DNA from: Pseudoscleropodium purum
Lineage: Eukaryota; Streptophyta; Bryopsida; Hypnales; Brachytheciaceae
Direction of reading: 5' to 3'
DNA length: 64,000 bases
NCBI GenBank assembly: GCA_963969395.1
Contig: OZ017796.1
Location: forward strand, 30,060,243-30,124,242
The notes beneath the pieces were generated by a model, which ran no database searches, was not told the DNA's origin, and worked only from the letters and a program-made list of their open reading frames with translations. The position numbers and the translations under genes were made by a program. Below are positions 27,201-38,420 of this stretch, piece by piece. Every line of letters starts with the position of its first letter. Position 1 is the first letter of the stretch.

Positions 27201-28180
27201 TGAAGAAAAGACAAAGACATCTTGTAGAGTAGTTACAACTAATATTTTTATTATTTGTTGCAATTTAGACAAAATAAGGTAAACCAACCCATGACAGGCA
27301 AATTGCCCATAACAAACACCTAAAAAACACCAATTATACTCTTACATTAATCCATGGCAAATTTTTGCTAATAAAGAAGATTATAACTTCATTAGTTTAG
27401 TTAATGGCCAAAATCAATGCCTTAGGTGATAGTGATGAAGTTATTAGTGATTGCTTTAGGACCTTTTGCCTTTCTAGTGTAAATTCATTACAAGAACTAA
27501 CTTTTTTATTCCTTTATGTCATGGCCATGTTAGAAAATAGTGACTATATTAAGAAATTGTGAGATTGCTTTAGGAGGTTAGATGATCATTATGGGTATAC
27601 TTTGTGGTGATTTTGGAGTAGTCTACGAAATATTTTAGGCCAATTAGGTAGTATACTTCAAAATTTCATAACAAATTGATAATTTGTCAAACATAAATAA
27701 AATTTCAATTTTTCTCTGCATTCCTCATGTTTATTTCTATACAGAAGAAATTTTAATTTTTTTCAAAAATTTGAATATGGCAAACTAGCCATTCTGCCTA
27801 TCGTAGGTTGGTTTACCTTATGAGCACATGACTATAACTATAAAAACTAAGAATACTATAGACCAATACGTTTAGTGTTTCTAAATGTGTGCAAAAATGT
27901 ACACATCTCTTTTGTATAGGGCCAAGCAATTTACAAGAAAATTGAAAAACTTACATTTAGAAATTGTACATAGCATCTTTAAGTAGAAGTATTGGACTTT
28001 GGGACATCAACCTCAATTTCAAAGGATCTTTCGTATTGTCATACTTTTGATTGGGCTTACAATAAAGGTGAGTACTTATCACACTGTGCCATTCTAGAAT
28101 CAATATCTTAAGTCAGATTGTTTGTTTGTTGCATTGAGATCTCCCAAATTGTATATCCCTTGGTTGCATTCTTGGTAACT
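27200..28180. other. AT-rich spacer
   Basis: AT-rich, no supported gene. Two short pieces, 27270-27300 (GGTAAACCAACCCATGACAGG) and 27790-27820 (ATCGTAGGTTGGTTTACCTT), are partly reverse complementary (GGTAAACCAACC), enclosing about 520 bp, and may mark the ends of an old inserted element. Confidence 0.35.
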
Positions 28181-28290
28181 ATCAAAAAGTCCTTGGCGAG
28201 GAGGGATGCATGGGCTTTGCTTTATGACGTTCGAACATACAGTGTGAAAGTTATTGAGTTTCAAAGTTGTTACAAATTTTAAAAATTAGA
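28180..28290 (+). repeat. Dispersed repeat family D, plus-strand copy
   Basis: Matches the reverse complement of 20260-20400; shared words are GAGGGATGCA, GGCTTTGCTTT and GAAAGTTATTGAGTTTCAAA. Confidence 0.65.
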
Positions 28291-30010
28291 AATTCCTTTT
28301 CCTTTTCTTTTGACCATGGCTACAGCACAGGAACACTAGCAAATCAATGAAGGATCCCTCATTGCATCATTGAATAAAAAAGACTCGAAAAAGACTACCT
28401 TACACTTACACTTACATTATATGGGTGAAAACACCCTACCTCCTAGCTATGCTCCTAGCTATGGCTTTTTTTAAACGTTAGTCTCCTCAGTTGCGATCCT
28501 TTTCTGACGTTGATTTGTTTGTGGTTCCTTGGTTTTGTGGGTCGGGTTGTGCTCCCCCAACGATGGCCCCAAACTTGTTTAGATTGCACTTATGAAGTTG
28601 GGTTATCAAACAAGTCCACAGTTCTAAAAATCCCTCTGCAACAACAAAGTGTAACCACAAACAGAAATCTAGCTTCGTATCTAGAGAGAGTACATGAATG
28701 CATCAATTCTTGTCCAACTCCCTCTCAAGTGTGATGATTCTCTGCCTTCGAACTGTACAACCAGCGCAACATTTTTCAACAACACTCCCGCTTGGCGTAT
28801 TTTGTTTTGTCTGTCAAAATCTGGATTCTAAACTCTCAAAATGTGGATAAAAATGTTGAAGGTTGAGAACATGACCATCCATTGGGATGGAAACGTGACA
28901 GGATTTAGTACGTGACACTGCACTCAATGTGACAGATGCGAAGTGAAGCTCCTTGAATGTCCAAACGTATGCAGTGTCTTAGTTTGTTCTCTTCTCCAAA
29001 TTGCTGAACATCCAGACAGGAAGAGAAACCCTTGGTTCACGAACCCAGATGAAACCTCAACATCAGCAACGTCCAAAGCATACAGAAAAGCTTCAAAACT
29101 CAACTTCTGCAGACACAAAGTATCATGCATGATAGTCAATCTATTCAAGTCTGTTCAATTGGGTTCTATTCCTCGTCTGTTTTGAAAAGCTCCTTCTATG
29201 AATTACTTCCAATGTATGCTTCCAAAAAATTGACTATCTAGAAGTTCCTATCAGACCAGTCCACACACACAAATCTCCCACTACTCCCCTTCAACTGTAC
29301 AGATTCTCTTCCTGTTTAGCAAAATCGCAAAAACCCTCAGTTCGAAGAGAAAAGCAGCGTCAGCGGTTTCCTGCATCAACCAGCAGCAATACAGGCAGCC
29401 TTAATTCTAAGCTTCAGTCAAAACAAAATATCAAATAGCATCCAGCACGTACGAAACAATCTCTTCGGGTCTTTCTAGCTGCTCCCCATCAACTCTGCCT
29501 GTTTGATTCTCCACACTGCTAAACCCTAACCTCTCAGGTCGATCTCCAAGCAGGGAGGAAGAAACAACAGCACTTCGACATTAATATGAACAACTTCTAA
29601 TGTATTCAACTTTCGAAAACTTGACTAAGTTAGAACTGGACTTGGGTCCAGAGAAAGAATCAAATGTAGACCAATCAGTTTCTAAGGTTCTTCTAGATAG
29701 TCCTGAAATTGTTTTCTCCATCATGCTTGAATGAAAAACACCAAAATAGGAAGCACTGACCGGGCTCTGTGCACCAAATATCGGAGCATGTTCGGCATTG
29801 CTGAACATGGAATTTGTATAACAAGAGTTGGCTTTTGATGGTTTTGTGTTTGACGGAGTAGCCATTTCGAATCCTTACACTAGCAAACTTTCCATTCCGT
29901 TTCAAACCCATGTCTTTAGTCTCTATTAGATGGCATCTTGAAACCACTTTCTTTAGCCCTAACCCTAAAAAAGAGCACGGGACCATTTTCTGGTCGCTGC
30001 CAAAATTCAG
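28291..30010. other. Island of less AT-rich, apparently low-copy DNA
   Basis: This stretch lacks the repeat families seen on either side. Several short frames occur on both strands (28510-28734 +, 28943-29185 +, 29581-29865 -). None has a recognisable domain. It may be a decayed gene or contain exons I cannot link. A telomere-box-like TTAGGGTTAGGGC on the minus strand (about 29954-29966) lies about 100 bp upstream of the minus-strand frame. Confidence 0.35.
29581..29865 (-). CDS. Candidate small protein, 94 aa, unrecognised
   Basis: Minus-strand frame starting at an ATG in strong plant context (GAAATGGCTACT). Product MATPSNTKPSKANSC... is Ser/Thr-rich with a serine-rich middle (TFDSFSGPKSSSN) and no membrane segment or known motif. 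It could equally be a first exon or chance. A telomere-box-like motif about 100 bp upstream fits a plant promoter but is weak evidence. Confidence 0.25.
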   Translation of the reverse strand: MATPSNTKPSKANSCYTNSMFSNAEHAPIFGAQSPVSASYFGVFHSSMMEKTISGLSRRTLETDWSTFDSFSGPKSSSNLVKFSKVEYIRSCSY

Positions 30011-32279
30011 GGGCTGCCCAGATCCCCAAAAATGATCATTTTGAAAGTTGATATTTTTCTCATATAGTCCATTAAGTTATTTCTCCATAGCTGAAAATAA
30101 CTCTTGATTTGGACAAAAACTTCATGTTGGGTTATATTTATATAAAGACTTCAAGCAATGCTCCGTGCGGATTGTCTTTAGAGAGACTGACTTAGACAAT
30201 GATAGGTCATCTCAACTAAAAATATTCTAGAGGTAGTGTAAATGGATAAGGACTATTTGGTTGGCAAGCAACTATAGTTGTTGGTCATTGCCATGTTGAA
30301 TTCAAATTTTGCTAGTAAACCTCCATTGATTATACAGCTTTGTAAGTAATTTTCTATTCCCCCACTCCTTGTGAAAATCACCTTGCATGTTTTCAACTAT
30401 TCCTTATTGCACTGGTCAAAAGAAAAAACTTCACATTTGTGAAAATCTCTAGATATGCCCTTCCAAAGTCATTTTGCCTAAGAAAAAAATATTGTTAAAA
30501 AAAATGAACTTTGATTGTAAATATCTCAAAATTCATGAGGTCAAATTCTTTAAAAATATGACTCAAAGAGACATTTTTTATATTTACAAAAGACAATTTG
30601 GAGGTGATTTTGGAAGGAAGATGTCCTCCGGTCTATGGGTTAAATGGTAGTAGAAATGTTTTATTCAATCAAATGCAATATGAAACCTTGAGCATCTTTT
30701 TGTCCCTACTCTACAAAAATAATTTGTCTTGTTCACTTTGAACCTTAAGGGTCATAGCAAAACACACTTGATATTTTGGTTTCAAAAATGTTATTTTTGT
30801 CCATAAGACTCCCACTACTACAAGTACTACAAGTACTATGAGGAAATAATGCAATACAAATCATGAAAATGAGTTTAAAATGAATTTTTTAAAATGAAAT
30901 TAGTAAAATCATTAAAAATAAATTAAAAAATCAATGGAACTGCTCTATACTACTATACATTGCTACTAATTGCAATAGACTACTATAAAGCCAAAATGAC
31001 CAAACATTAGTAAAAAATGGGTACATTAACATTTTAATTTTTAATAATTTAGAAAAAAAAAACTCAATCAGAATGAAATAAAAAATGACTATTTTTCTAT
31101 ATTTTAATGCACTTGAATTGCACCAAATTCTTTTAAAAGGAATTTATCTCTCATTCCAATTTTCGTGCAAAGGATGTAGACTTTGAGCCCATGTGTACAC
31201 TACACATGTCAAAATTTGCATAAAAACTTGTTGTTACTATTTATAATATTAGCACAACATCTACTTCCCCAATTTTTGGCTCCAAATTTGCATTTTTAGA
31301 TAAAAAAAAAATAAGACTTAAAAAATGGAAAAAGTGGACATCCAATTGGGGACTCTTTAAAAATAATAAAATAATTTTCAAAAAAATTCAAAAATTACCC
31401 AATGTCTACAACTATCATATATACCTTTCTTTCAAATTTCACATTCATTGGACATACACTATAAAATTTATAGCTAAAAAAACACCCGTCCAAAGCAAAA
31501 GGGACAAAAAATATGGCAAGTTCTTTTGTGCAACCTAAAGTTCTTTAATTATTTTCACTAAAGTGTCCAAAATTGAGTCTTTCTTGTGCATTGAGCATGG
31601 CAGAAATATTAAAATCATTTTTCAAACTTTCAACCATAAAAACATCTATTGGACTATTATAGAATGTTGAGGAAAAACTTTCAAACCATTTGACTATATA
31701 GATTGCAAGATTATAATATATGAAATTAGAAGAAATTATATTGGGGGCCTTGTCCAATAGGGTCAACATAGTTTGACTTCACTTTGTGGAAAAAAAAGCA
31801 CTATCCAACTTTGGAAACTTATACCATTAGATAAGTAGTTACTTGCATGCTACTTTCACAGATAATGGAAGTGTCTAACATTCACCAAAAATTCTTGCAA
31901 TGAGAGAATAAGAGATATCCAATATAAACACTAAATGAGCAAGAGTTTAATTATTTGGAAAGAATTTATATTTTTGAAGAATCAAAATCCCAAAAATCAA
32001 CACAAATATTTCCTGTTTTTAATAAATAAGTAAATAAATATTAAATAATAAATAAAAATCTCATGAATTTACACAAGAGTTTTGCTGACGTTCTAAAAGT
32101 GCTCTAAAATTGTCATTTATTGTGCATAGAGTGAAAATTGAAAGAAAAAGTTTTTTTTAATTTTCAACCACAAATTATTTTTCTATACTATAAGAATTCA
32201 AAATTAATGAAAAAAATCTCATTGCTTGCCTCATTTTTTGCTCACATTAAATGTTAACTTCAAAGTTTTGTTTATACCA
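30011..32279. other. Strongly AT-rich repeat-like DNA without a gene
   Basis: Long A and T runs and no frame worth calling. It looks like degraded repeat sequence; single copies cannot be delimited by eye. Confidence 0.4.
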
Positions 32280-32430
32280 AAAATTTTGGGCCTTGGGCAA
32301 AAAAGGAAACTCTTATATATTGTACTTTGACCTCCAATGAACACTTTAGTTTTTTTTTGAAGTAGATGATTCACATTGTATCAAAAAGCATGATTTCCAT
32401 AGTGACTTGCCCATCTTTACAAGATTAACC
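32280..32430 (+). repeat. Family F repeat, single arm
   Basis: Shares with 17440-17600 and 25620-25770 the order GTACTTTGACCTCCAATGA, GATGATTCACATTGTAT, CATGATTTCCATAGTGACTT, CATCTTTACAAGATTAA. The last part is also the unit end of the tandem array at 33375-34175, linking the two repeats. Confidence 0.65.
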
Positions 32431-32499
32431 CCTAAAGGCCAAGGTGCATTTTTTGTCAACATAACATTTTTGGGCAAGTGCATGTGAGCAGAAATTTCC

Positions 32500-32677
32500 A
32501 AATTTTTGTCCCAAATTTTAATAGAAAGTGTGGACAAGGAATATCTTTCATATACACTAAATTTCAGGACATTTGGAAATATGAGTCAAAAGTTATGGCC
32601 TAATATGTAGTTTGTTTCTCAACTCGGGTAGTTGGGGCAGATCTGAAAAAATCACTTTTTTCAAAAATGAAAATTTG

Positions 32678-32740
<63 letters not shown>

Positions 32741-33290
32741 CATTCCATTTTGATCAATGAGTCAAAAGTTATGAGGTATTTTAGTTTGCAAGCACTTATG
32801 GATTCTTTATTCTAAAATAAACTTTGAAGTTCTTTATTGAACTCAATTTTGAATATTTTTGGAAAAAATAAAAATTTTAAGTTGGGATTGTTTATTACAA
32901 CATTACAACCATCAGGATTGGCATTTTTCAATTCTATAACTAAATTATTAACAATTTAGTATTTTGATTCATTCTCTACTTTATGCTTACTATTTTTTCC
33001 TATATATTGTACAATTTCAAATGATCTAAAAATTTTCAAGCATTTAGCCAACTTGCCTTGAAGAATGAATTCAAAGAGTTGCAACCATTTTGGACATTTT
33101 TTCATATAAATGTGACCTTTGTAAAGTGCAACTGCCCGGTTTTTTGCAAGGCCTAAAAAAGGCTTTTTGTCAATTGAAACACTAATATCTTGCAATCTAT
33201 ATGGTGGAATTTTCTGAAAATTTTTCCACACCTTTTCAAATTATTATAATATAAGATCCTATAGGGCTACAGTTGGATGTGTCTAAAAAT
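32500..33290 (+). repeat. Dispersed repeat family A, plus-strand copy
   Basis: Contains, in order, CATTCCATTTTGAT-AATGAG, AAACTTTGAAGTTCTTTATT, TTGTTTATTACAACATTACA, ATTGGCATTTTTCAATTCT, AACAATTTAGTATTTT and GATATTGCA-type AATATCTTGCAATCTATA. The same order is found at 40030-40460 on this strand and at 37980-38400 on the other strand. Non-coding; the chance frame across the CT run is not a gene. Confidence 0.75.
32681..32737. repeat. (CT)n microsatellite, about 28 units
   Basis: Uninterrupted CT dinucleotides within the family A repeat. The other family A copies lack a long CT run at this position, so it expanded in this copy. Confidence 0.97.
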
Positions 33291-33374
33291 GTTAAATTTT
33301 TTTTTTAGTATGTGTCCTAAAGATAGCAATTTTTGAGTGTTTTTGGTAAAAACATAGTGAAAGAACTTTAGGGA

Positions 33375-34175
33375 TTAAACAATTGGAGGTGACCAATAAA
33401 TGAGACAATTGGATCTTCATCTTATCATCATGGCTTTTAGAATGATTTCTACGATGACTAGCCTATCCAGAGTTGACGAATCTCAACGTCCGCCCCAAAA
33501 TAGCGTCTGTTTTCCGGACATCCGGACGCAGCGTCCCGACCGCCGTCGGAAAGCGGACGAGCGGGGCGGGGCAGGGCGGACGGGCAGGGCGGACAACCCG
33601 AGGCGGACGCCTAGATCGTGCGGACCAGATCAATCCGCGCATCGATCGGACGGCCCAAATCGGGCAAACGGGCGGACAGGCGGACGGGGGACAGGCGGAT
33701 GCTGCGTCCGCCGGGACTGCGAATGTCAGCGGACGCTGCGGACACAGCCTCCGCGTCCGGACGTCGTGTCAACCCTGAGCCTATCCTTACAATCTGATTA
33801 AACAATTGAAGATGATTAATAGATGAGAAAGTTGGTTGTCAATATTGTTTGCATAACTTTTAGGATGGTTTCTACACTGACTAGCACATCCTTCCAAGAT
33901 TAAATAATTGGAGGTGACCAATAGATGAAAAAATTGATTGTCAGTATTGTCTGCATGATTTTTAGGATCATTTTTTTATGGTGACTAACCCATCCTTCTA
34001 AGATTATACAATTAGAAGTAGCCAATAGATGAGAAAATTGGGTTGGGTCTTATCAACTTGACTTTTAGGATGATTTCCACAGCGACTAGTCCATCTTTTA
34101 CAAGATTAAACAATTGGAGGTGACCAATAGATGAGAAAATTGGCTCATGGTCTTGTCAACATAACTTTTAAGCCA
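33375..34175 (+). repeat. Tandem array of ~103-bp units, interrupted by a MITE
   Basis: Five units start at about 33375, 33797, 33898, 34003 and 34105 with ATTAAACAATTGGAGGTGAC or close variants, continue with AATAGATGAGAAAATTGG and GTC-T-TC--CATGACTTTTAGGATGATTTC, and end GTGACTAGCCCATCCTT. Spacing is 101-104 bp once the 310-bp MITE and its 8-bp target duplication are subtracted from unit 1. The unit end is related to family F repeats. Confidence 0.85.
33468..33777. mobile_element. GC-rich hAT-like MITE, copy 1 (310 bp)
   Basis: Bounded by CAGAGTTGAC at the left and GTCAACCCTG at the right (terminal inverted repeats of 10 bp with one mismatch). It is flanked by a perfect 8-bp direct repeat AGCCTATC (33460-33467 and 33778-33785). 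CAGGG-type ends with an 8-bp target duplication are the hallmark of hAT transposons. The interior is GC-rich and full of GGACG/CGTCC words in an AT-rich setting. Open frames crossing it are compositional and no transposase is present. It is inserted in the first unit of the tandem array. Confidence 0.93.
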
Positions 34176-36146
34176 ACAAAATTGGCTCAACCCTTGGTTC
34201 ATCATCATGATTCCCTCATATGGACCAAGAAAATGGTATCCAACTCTTGGTCATTGGTGTAAAAAAATTCCTCCAACACATGGCACTCATTTTCATCAAC
34301 TGCACTGATAAAGTTTCTCTCCACTTTTCTTTTTTTAAAACAAGAATTTTCAACCGACATGAGTCACCCGTGACCAGCATTGAGACGTCACGGCTAGGCC
34401 TTCAAATTCAGAGCTGAAATTAAGTTAGTGTTCACCGAAGCCACTCATGAGTGACCTCATCTGTGCCGGCATTGGATTCAAACTAAATTGTGGATATGTT
34501 ACTTGTAATCAAATAAACCAGCTCTTGGTCATTGACCCCTTCAGAACGTAACTTATTCGGCTGGAGTAACTTATTGGCATGCACTGAAGAGGAGACTTTG
34601 CATTGATAGAAGCTATTTTTATCAGTGATCCTAAAACCAATTTATGGAATTTTGTGCAAGTGCTACCTTCAAGACAGACATGCATCAACTTTGGCTACCT
34701 TCAGAGTGAGTAGTATCAAAGAAAAACATAGAAAAGAAAGGATTTTGCAAGTTGTGAAGGATTATTGGGAGTACAATAACAGAAAACTAACTAATTAGAT
34801 GCTAATTCCAATGTGGAGGAAGTTATATATTTTGCAAATTGGCTATGTAGTATCAAATTCCGTTGTTTGTTGCAATTTTGGCTAAAATGTCTCCATTAAA
34901 GGTCCTTTTTCACAATGTACTAGTAGTAGAAGGATTTTTTGAGTAGAAACTCAGTTATTAGTGTGATATGGATAAAGCATTGGAGCTTCTTAGACTACAT
35001 TGATTTGCTTAATAATCTAATTAGTATATGTTACACTAACTCATCTAAGTCGCACTATTTGCAAAATAATGAAATAAATGAAATATTACTAATTTCTATG
35101 TACCAATTTTCAGAAAATAAAATTATGTAGTGACACTAATTTTGTAGGTGACAGGAAAAATAGGACAAATAGTCTACATATTAAGAGGATCCACCTGGAT
35201 GTACTTTGGCATCTCTGGCATTAATCAGCTCTCTGAATTCTGAATTCTGAAATGGCAGTTGCTTGACTTCCTTCCTCCGTTTTCCATAATAAGAACAAAC
35301 CAAAATAGTACAAAGTAAGTAAAATTAACCTCCTAAGAATAAGCCAAAAGTGTGTGTGCCCGACGAACCCACAACTGTAAGTAAAGATCCACCCCACCTG
35401 CGTTGAATTCCGAGTCAAGAAAGATGTCCCCAGTCTCCACACGGCTTTTCGGTACAGTAGCCAGTCTTTGATCAAGGAAATGCGGCTGCAGTGCTGTACT
35501 GCTGTAGACTGTGGACCAGGGCACCCAGTCATCCTCTCCCTCCTCAAACAAAAGTCAGGTCTGCAATCGAATCTTATAAAACAATCACACAATCTATTTT
35601 TATTTTCGCTTTCATTTTCGATCTAATAACGATGCTTGAATAAATCAAAACCTGACGGAGTTTTAGAAAAGCCTTCCGTTCATCCCTTCATGACTTCATC
35701 CCTGAGTGCTCCGTCCTCATTAGTCAGCTATTCTGTAAGTTAACCGTGTTTTCCAAGGCGGTCCAGTGGACTTTCCAGTCCACACGAGCAAGGACCAACT
35801 CGTGGTGTAGTATATTCTAATACTAAACATAAAACAGGCTTAATCGTATAAGTGCTTAATACTTCCTTGCTCCCAGCAGCTTTCATTCCATATTTCTGAC
35901 AAGCGTCCGGATCGATCCGCAGTTGCAAGCGTCCACAAGTTAATACAGGCATACAGAAATTAGTGAAGCTTTCGCAGGTGCGCGCAGCGGCGAGCTGAAG
36001 TGGATACTCTGGCATCGTCTTCAAGCAAAACAGTTCTCGTGATTAAGTTAGGGCAATAATCGACAAGCGCTCGCACGCTGTAGTGGTGCCGTAGCCTGGG
36101 ATTTCGATCTTCAATCGACAGGGTAGTAGTATTGATTGCAGTCCTT
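34176..36146. other. Spacer and upstream region of the 36147 gene
   Basis: 34176-35200 is AT-rich with nothing recognised. 35220-36146 is of higher GC. Minus-strand frames at 35221-35592, 35740-36024 and 35960-36497 have no recognisable product, and the last is antisense to the small-protein gene. The last few hundred bases are presumably promoter and 5' UTR of that gene. Confidence 0.4.
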
Positions 36147-36461
36147 ATGGGGATGGACATGTATGAGAAGCTCTCCCGGACACTGATGCGCCGAAAGTAC
36201 GAGAAGATTGGCGTGAATGAAGGTTTTGAGGTGAAGGTGAGGAAGCCTGTGACAGTGAGGATTCCGAAGTCGGAGAAAGGGAAGAACGTGGTCCGGGAGG
36301 AAGAAGTGCTGGACCCTTTGCCAGTGCTGGTGCCCAAGCGGTTCACCATTCTTTCCTCGTCCAATGATGTTATTGATGAAGACTGGTTGGAGCAAGCCCT
36401 TCGACGCACCCTGGCCGAAGGACGTCTTAATATCCTCAAGCCAACTCCCCCGGAAGAATGA
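36147..36461 (+). CDS. Small two-box protein, family member 2 (104 aa, unknown function)
   Basis: Intronless. Starts at ATG 36147 (MGMDMYEKLSRTLMRRKYEK) or at the internal ATG 36153, which aligns exactly with the starts of members 1 and 3. The N-box is MDMYEKLSRTLMRRKYEKI. The linker is Lys/Val/Glu-rich, quite unlike the other two members. The C-box SSSNDVIDEDWLEQALRR, then TLAEGRLNIL, is followed by KPTPPEE. No targeting signal or membrane segment. Both boxes align to the paralogues at 23015 and 58529 without gaps, while the linker does not align, as in proteins with two short interaction motifs joined by a flexible stretch. Function unknown to me. Confidence 0.78.
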   Translation: MGMDMYEKLSRTLMRRKYEKIGVNEGFEVKVRKPVTVRIPKSEKGKNVVREEEVLDPLPVLVPKRFTILSSSNDVIDEDWLEQALRRTLAEGRLNILKPTPPEE

Positions 36462-37899
36462 GGAAATGTACTGGTCCCATTGGATTTGATTGTGCATGCC
36501 GAAGTAAATTTTTGAGTGGCTTCAATAGATCAAAGGTGGGATATATTCCTGGGGTCTTCATGGATTAGCTAAGTTCGTTCTTAACAACGGCGGGTTTGTC
36601 TAGGGGAGGAATTACATACATCTAACTCTGGATTGATTTCCTCCTCTGTCCGTGTTCCTCGCTTAATTAATAGTGCTAGCAAGTGAATGGAGACAACGGA
36701 GACTGTGTATCGATCTCTGTTACACGTTCTCTAGCCCCAAGGAATATACACTGGGTGACTGTCTAGGCTTAGCTTAGACCCTAGCAGCACGAGCTTCACC
36801 CTTGCGCCACAGGATTCAACGACTGTAATGGATGCCTGGATAAGTCCGAATTTTGCGGTGATTGAGAATTAGCTAGCGTCGGGGTTATGTATTCAAGCAG
36901 ACAGATTGCAATCAATTTTCAATTGCAATCCTAGGACCTAGAGATTGAAGATCACGGTTGTTTGTGAATCAGAGACAGTAGTTAACGAGCTTAGTTCACT
37001 CTAAGTCTCACTTTGTTGAGATCGAAATGATCCGTGGTTACAGACCACATGATCGATCGATGTACATAGCTAGACATTCAATTGAAATTGAATTATGCCA
37101 TTGATTGCACTCAAGCTTGAATTGTGCAACTCTTGGCTTCGACTCAGTTGCGGTTGTCACATGTGTGTAGTTGTACGCGTTGGTTGATGAATGTCTGCAA
37201 TTCATTACTCCGTATATTTGTATGAAAGAGATTGCTCGGGAATGAATTGAAGTGAAACATATCCCGGAGTTTTCCGAATCTAGAATTCTTGCTAAGCTTT
37301 CCCTTCTAGGAGTACACATTATTTTTGAAATCTGTAGTCTGTCACTTGTGCATTGAACAACATTACAACAAATTATAATAACTCAATTCAACCCTCTCTA
37401 AGACTGTGTTGGGATGACAAATTGGGGATCCTGACCTGCTCAGGTGCTCAGAAATTGCTATGTGGACGTTGTCCAATCAGGTGTGTACACAACATTGGAT
37501 TCCCACTTTCCCAGGGTATGCATGGGTGTACTGCCCTATTAATGCATGCCAGGTCGATCACTTTTAGAATGCAAGAATGGATTCTCTTGCACTTTCACAA
37601 ATGGAAGCTACACTAATAATGTAATAATGAAATTTAGAGATCTCAACACTAATTATGAACTCTGAGAGTATATAACATAACTTGTTAATGTTATCAACAC
37701 TAAATGTCAACTAAAATTTTTGCAATAAAAACAAAATCAGGATCAAGATAGTTCTCTTTGTAGTTTGCACTAAAATTAGTACCTAACATGAACATTAATT
37801 GTCAACTCAATGAGAATTAGAGTAAATTATATTATAGGATCATAGGGTGAATAAGACTATAGGTATTATAGAATGTCAATTTAATCCCTAAAGGTCAAA
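36462..37899. other. 3' region of the 36147 gene and spacer
   Basis: 36462-37350 is of moderate GC with AGCTAG/GATCGATC words and no supported gene. From 37620 the sequence becomes AT-rich and repeat-like. Confidence 0.4.
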
Positions 37900-38420
37900 G
37901 ACTATGTTTTCACTAAAAATGCTCCCAAACTACCATTTCTAATACAAGCACCAAATTTTAAATGAAAAATACTTTTGGACACATTTAACTGTAGGATCTT
38001 GTAGTGAACTAAATTGAAAAGATGTAGAAAAAATTTCAGAATTTTCCACCTTGTAGACTGCAAGATATTAACATTTGAAGTGACAAAAGTCATTTTTTGG
38101 GCCATATGAAAATACAGGCAACTAGACTTCACAAGGTCATATTTGTATAAAAAAATGTTCAAAACGGTGGTGCTTCTTTGGATTCATTCTTCATGTCAAC
38201 TTGGCTACATTCTTGAAAATTTTTAGATCATTTGGGATTGCACAACATATAAGAAAAAGATAGTAAGTCGAAAGAAGTACAAAGTGATTCAAAACACTAA
38301 ATTGTTAAGAATTTAATTATAAAATTGAAAAATTCCAATCCAGAGGTGGTAATGTAGTAATAAACAATCTACATTATATATATTTTTATTTTTTCAAAAA
38401 ATATTAAAAATTGAGTTTAA
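37900..38420 (-). repeat. Dispersed repeat family A, minus-strand copy
   Basis: Read on the minus strand it gives TTGTTTATTACTACATTACC, GGATTGGAATTTTTCAATTT, AACAATTTAGTGTTTTGAAT, ATTTGTATAAAAAAATGTTC region, AATATCTTGCAGTCTACAAG and GATCCTACAG. This matches 32885-33260 on the plus strand. Confidence 0.75.

Noticed and set aside
32612..32815. Open frame with a long Leu-Ser run
   Set aside because: Translation of the (CT)n microsatellite in a non-coding repeat.
33400..33805. Open frames of 64-133 codons, Arg/Gly-rich, on both strands
   Set aside because: They lie within or run through the GC-rich hAT-like MITE and exist only because GC-rich DNA has few stop codons.
33375..34175. CRISPR-like regular repeat spacing
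   Set aside because: Units are contiguous tandem repeats without variable spacers, in a plant nuclear setting.
35221..36497. Several long minus-strand frames around small-protein member 2
   Set aside because: Antisense to, or upstream of, a supported gene and without any recognisable motif.
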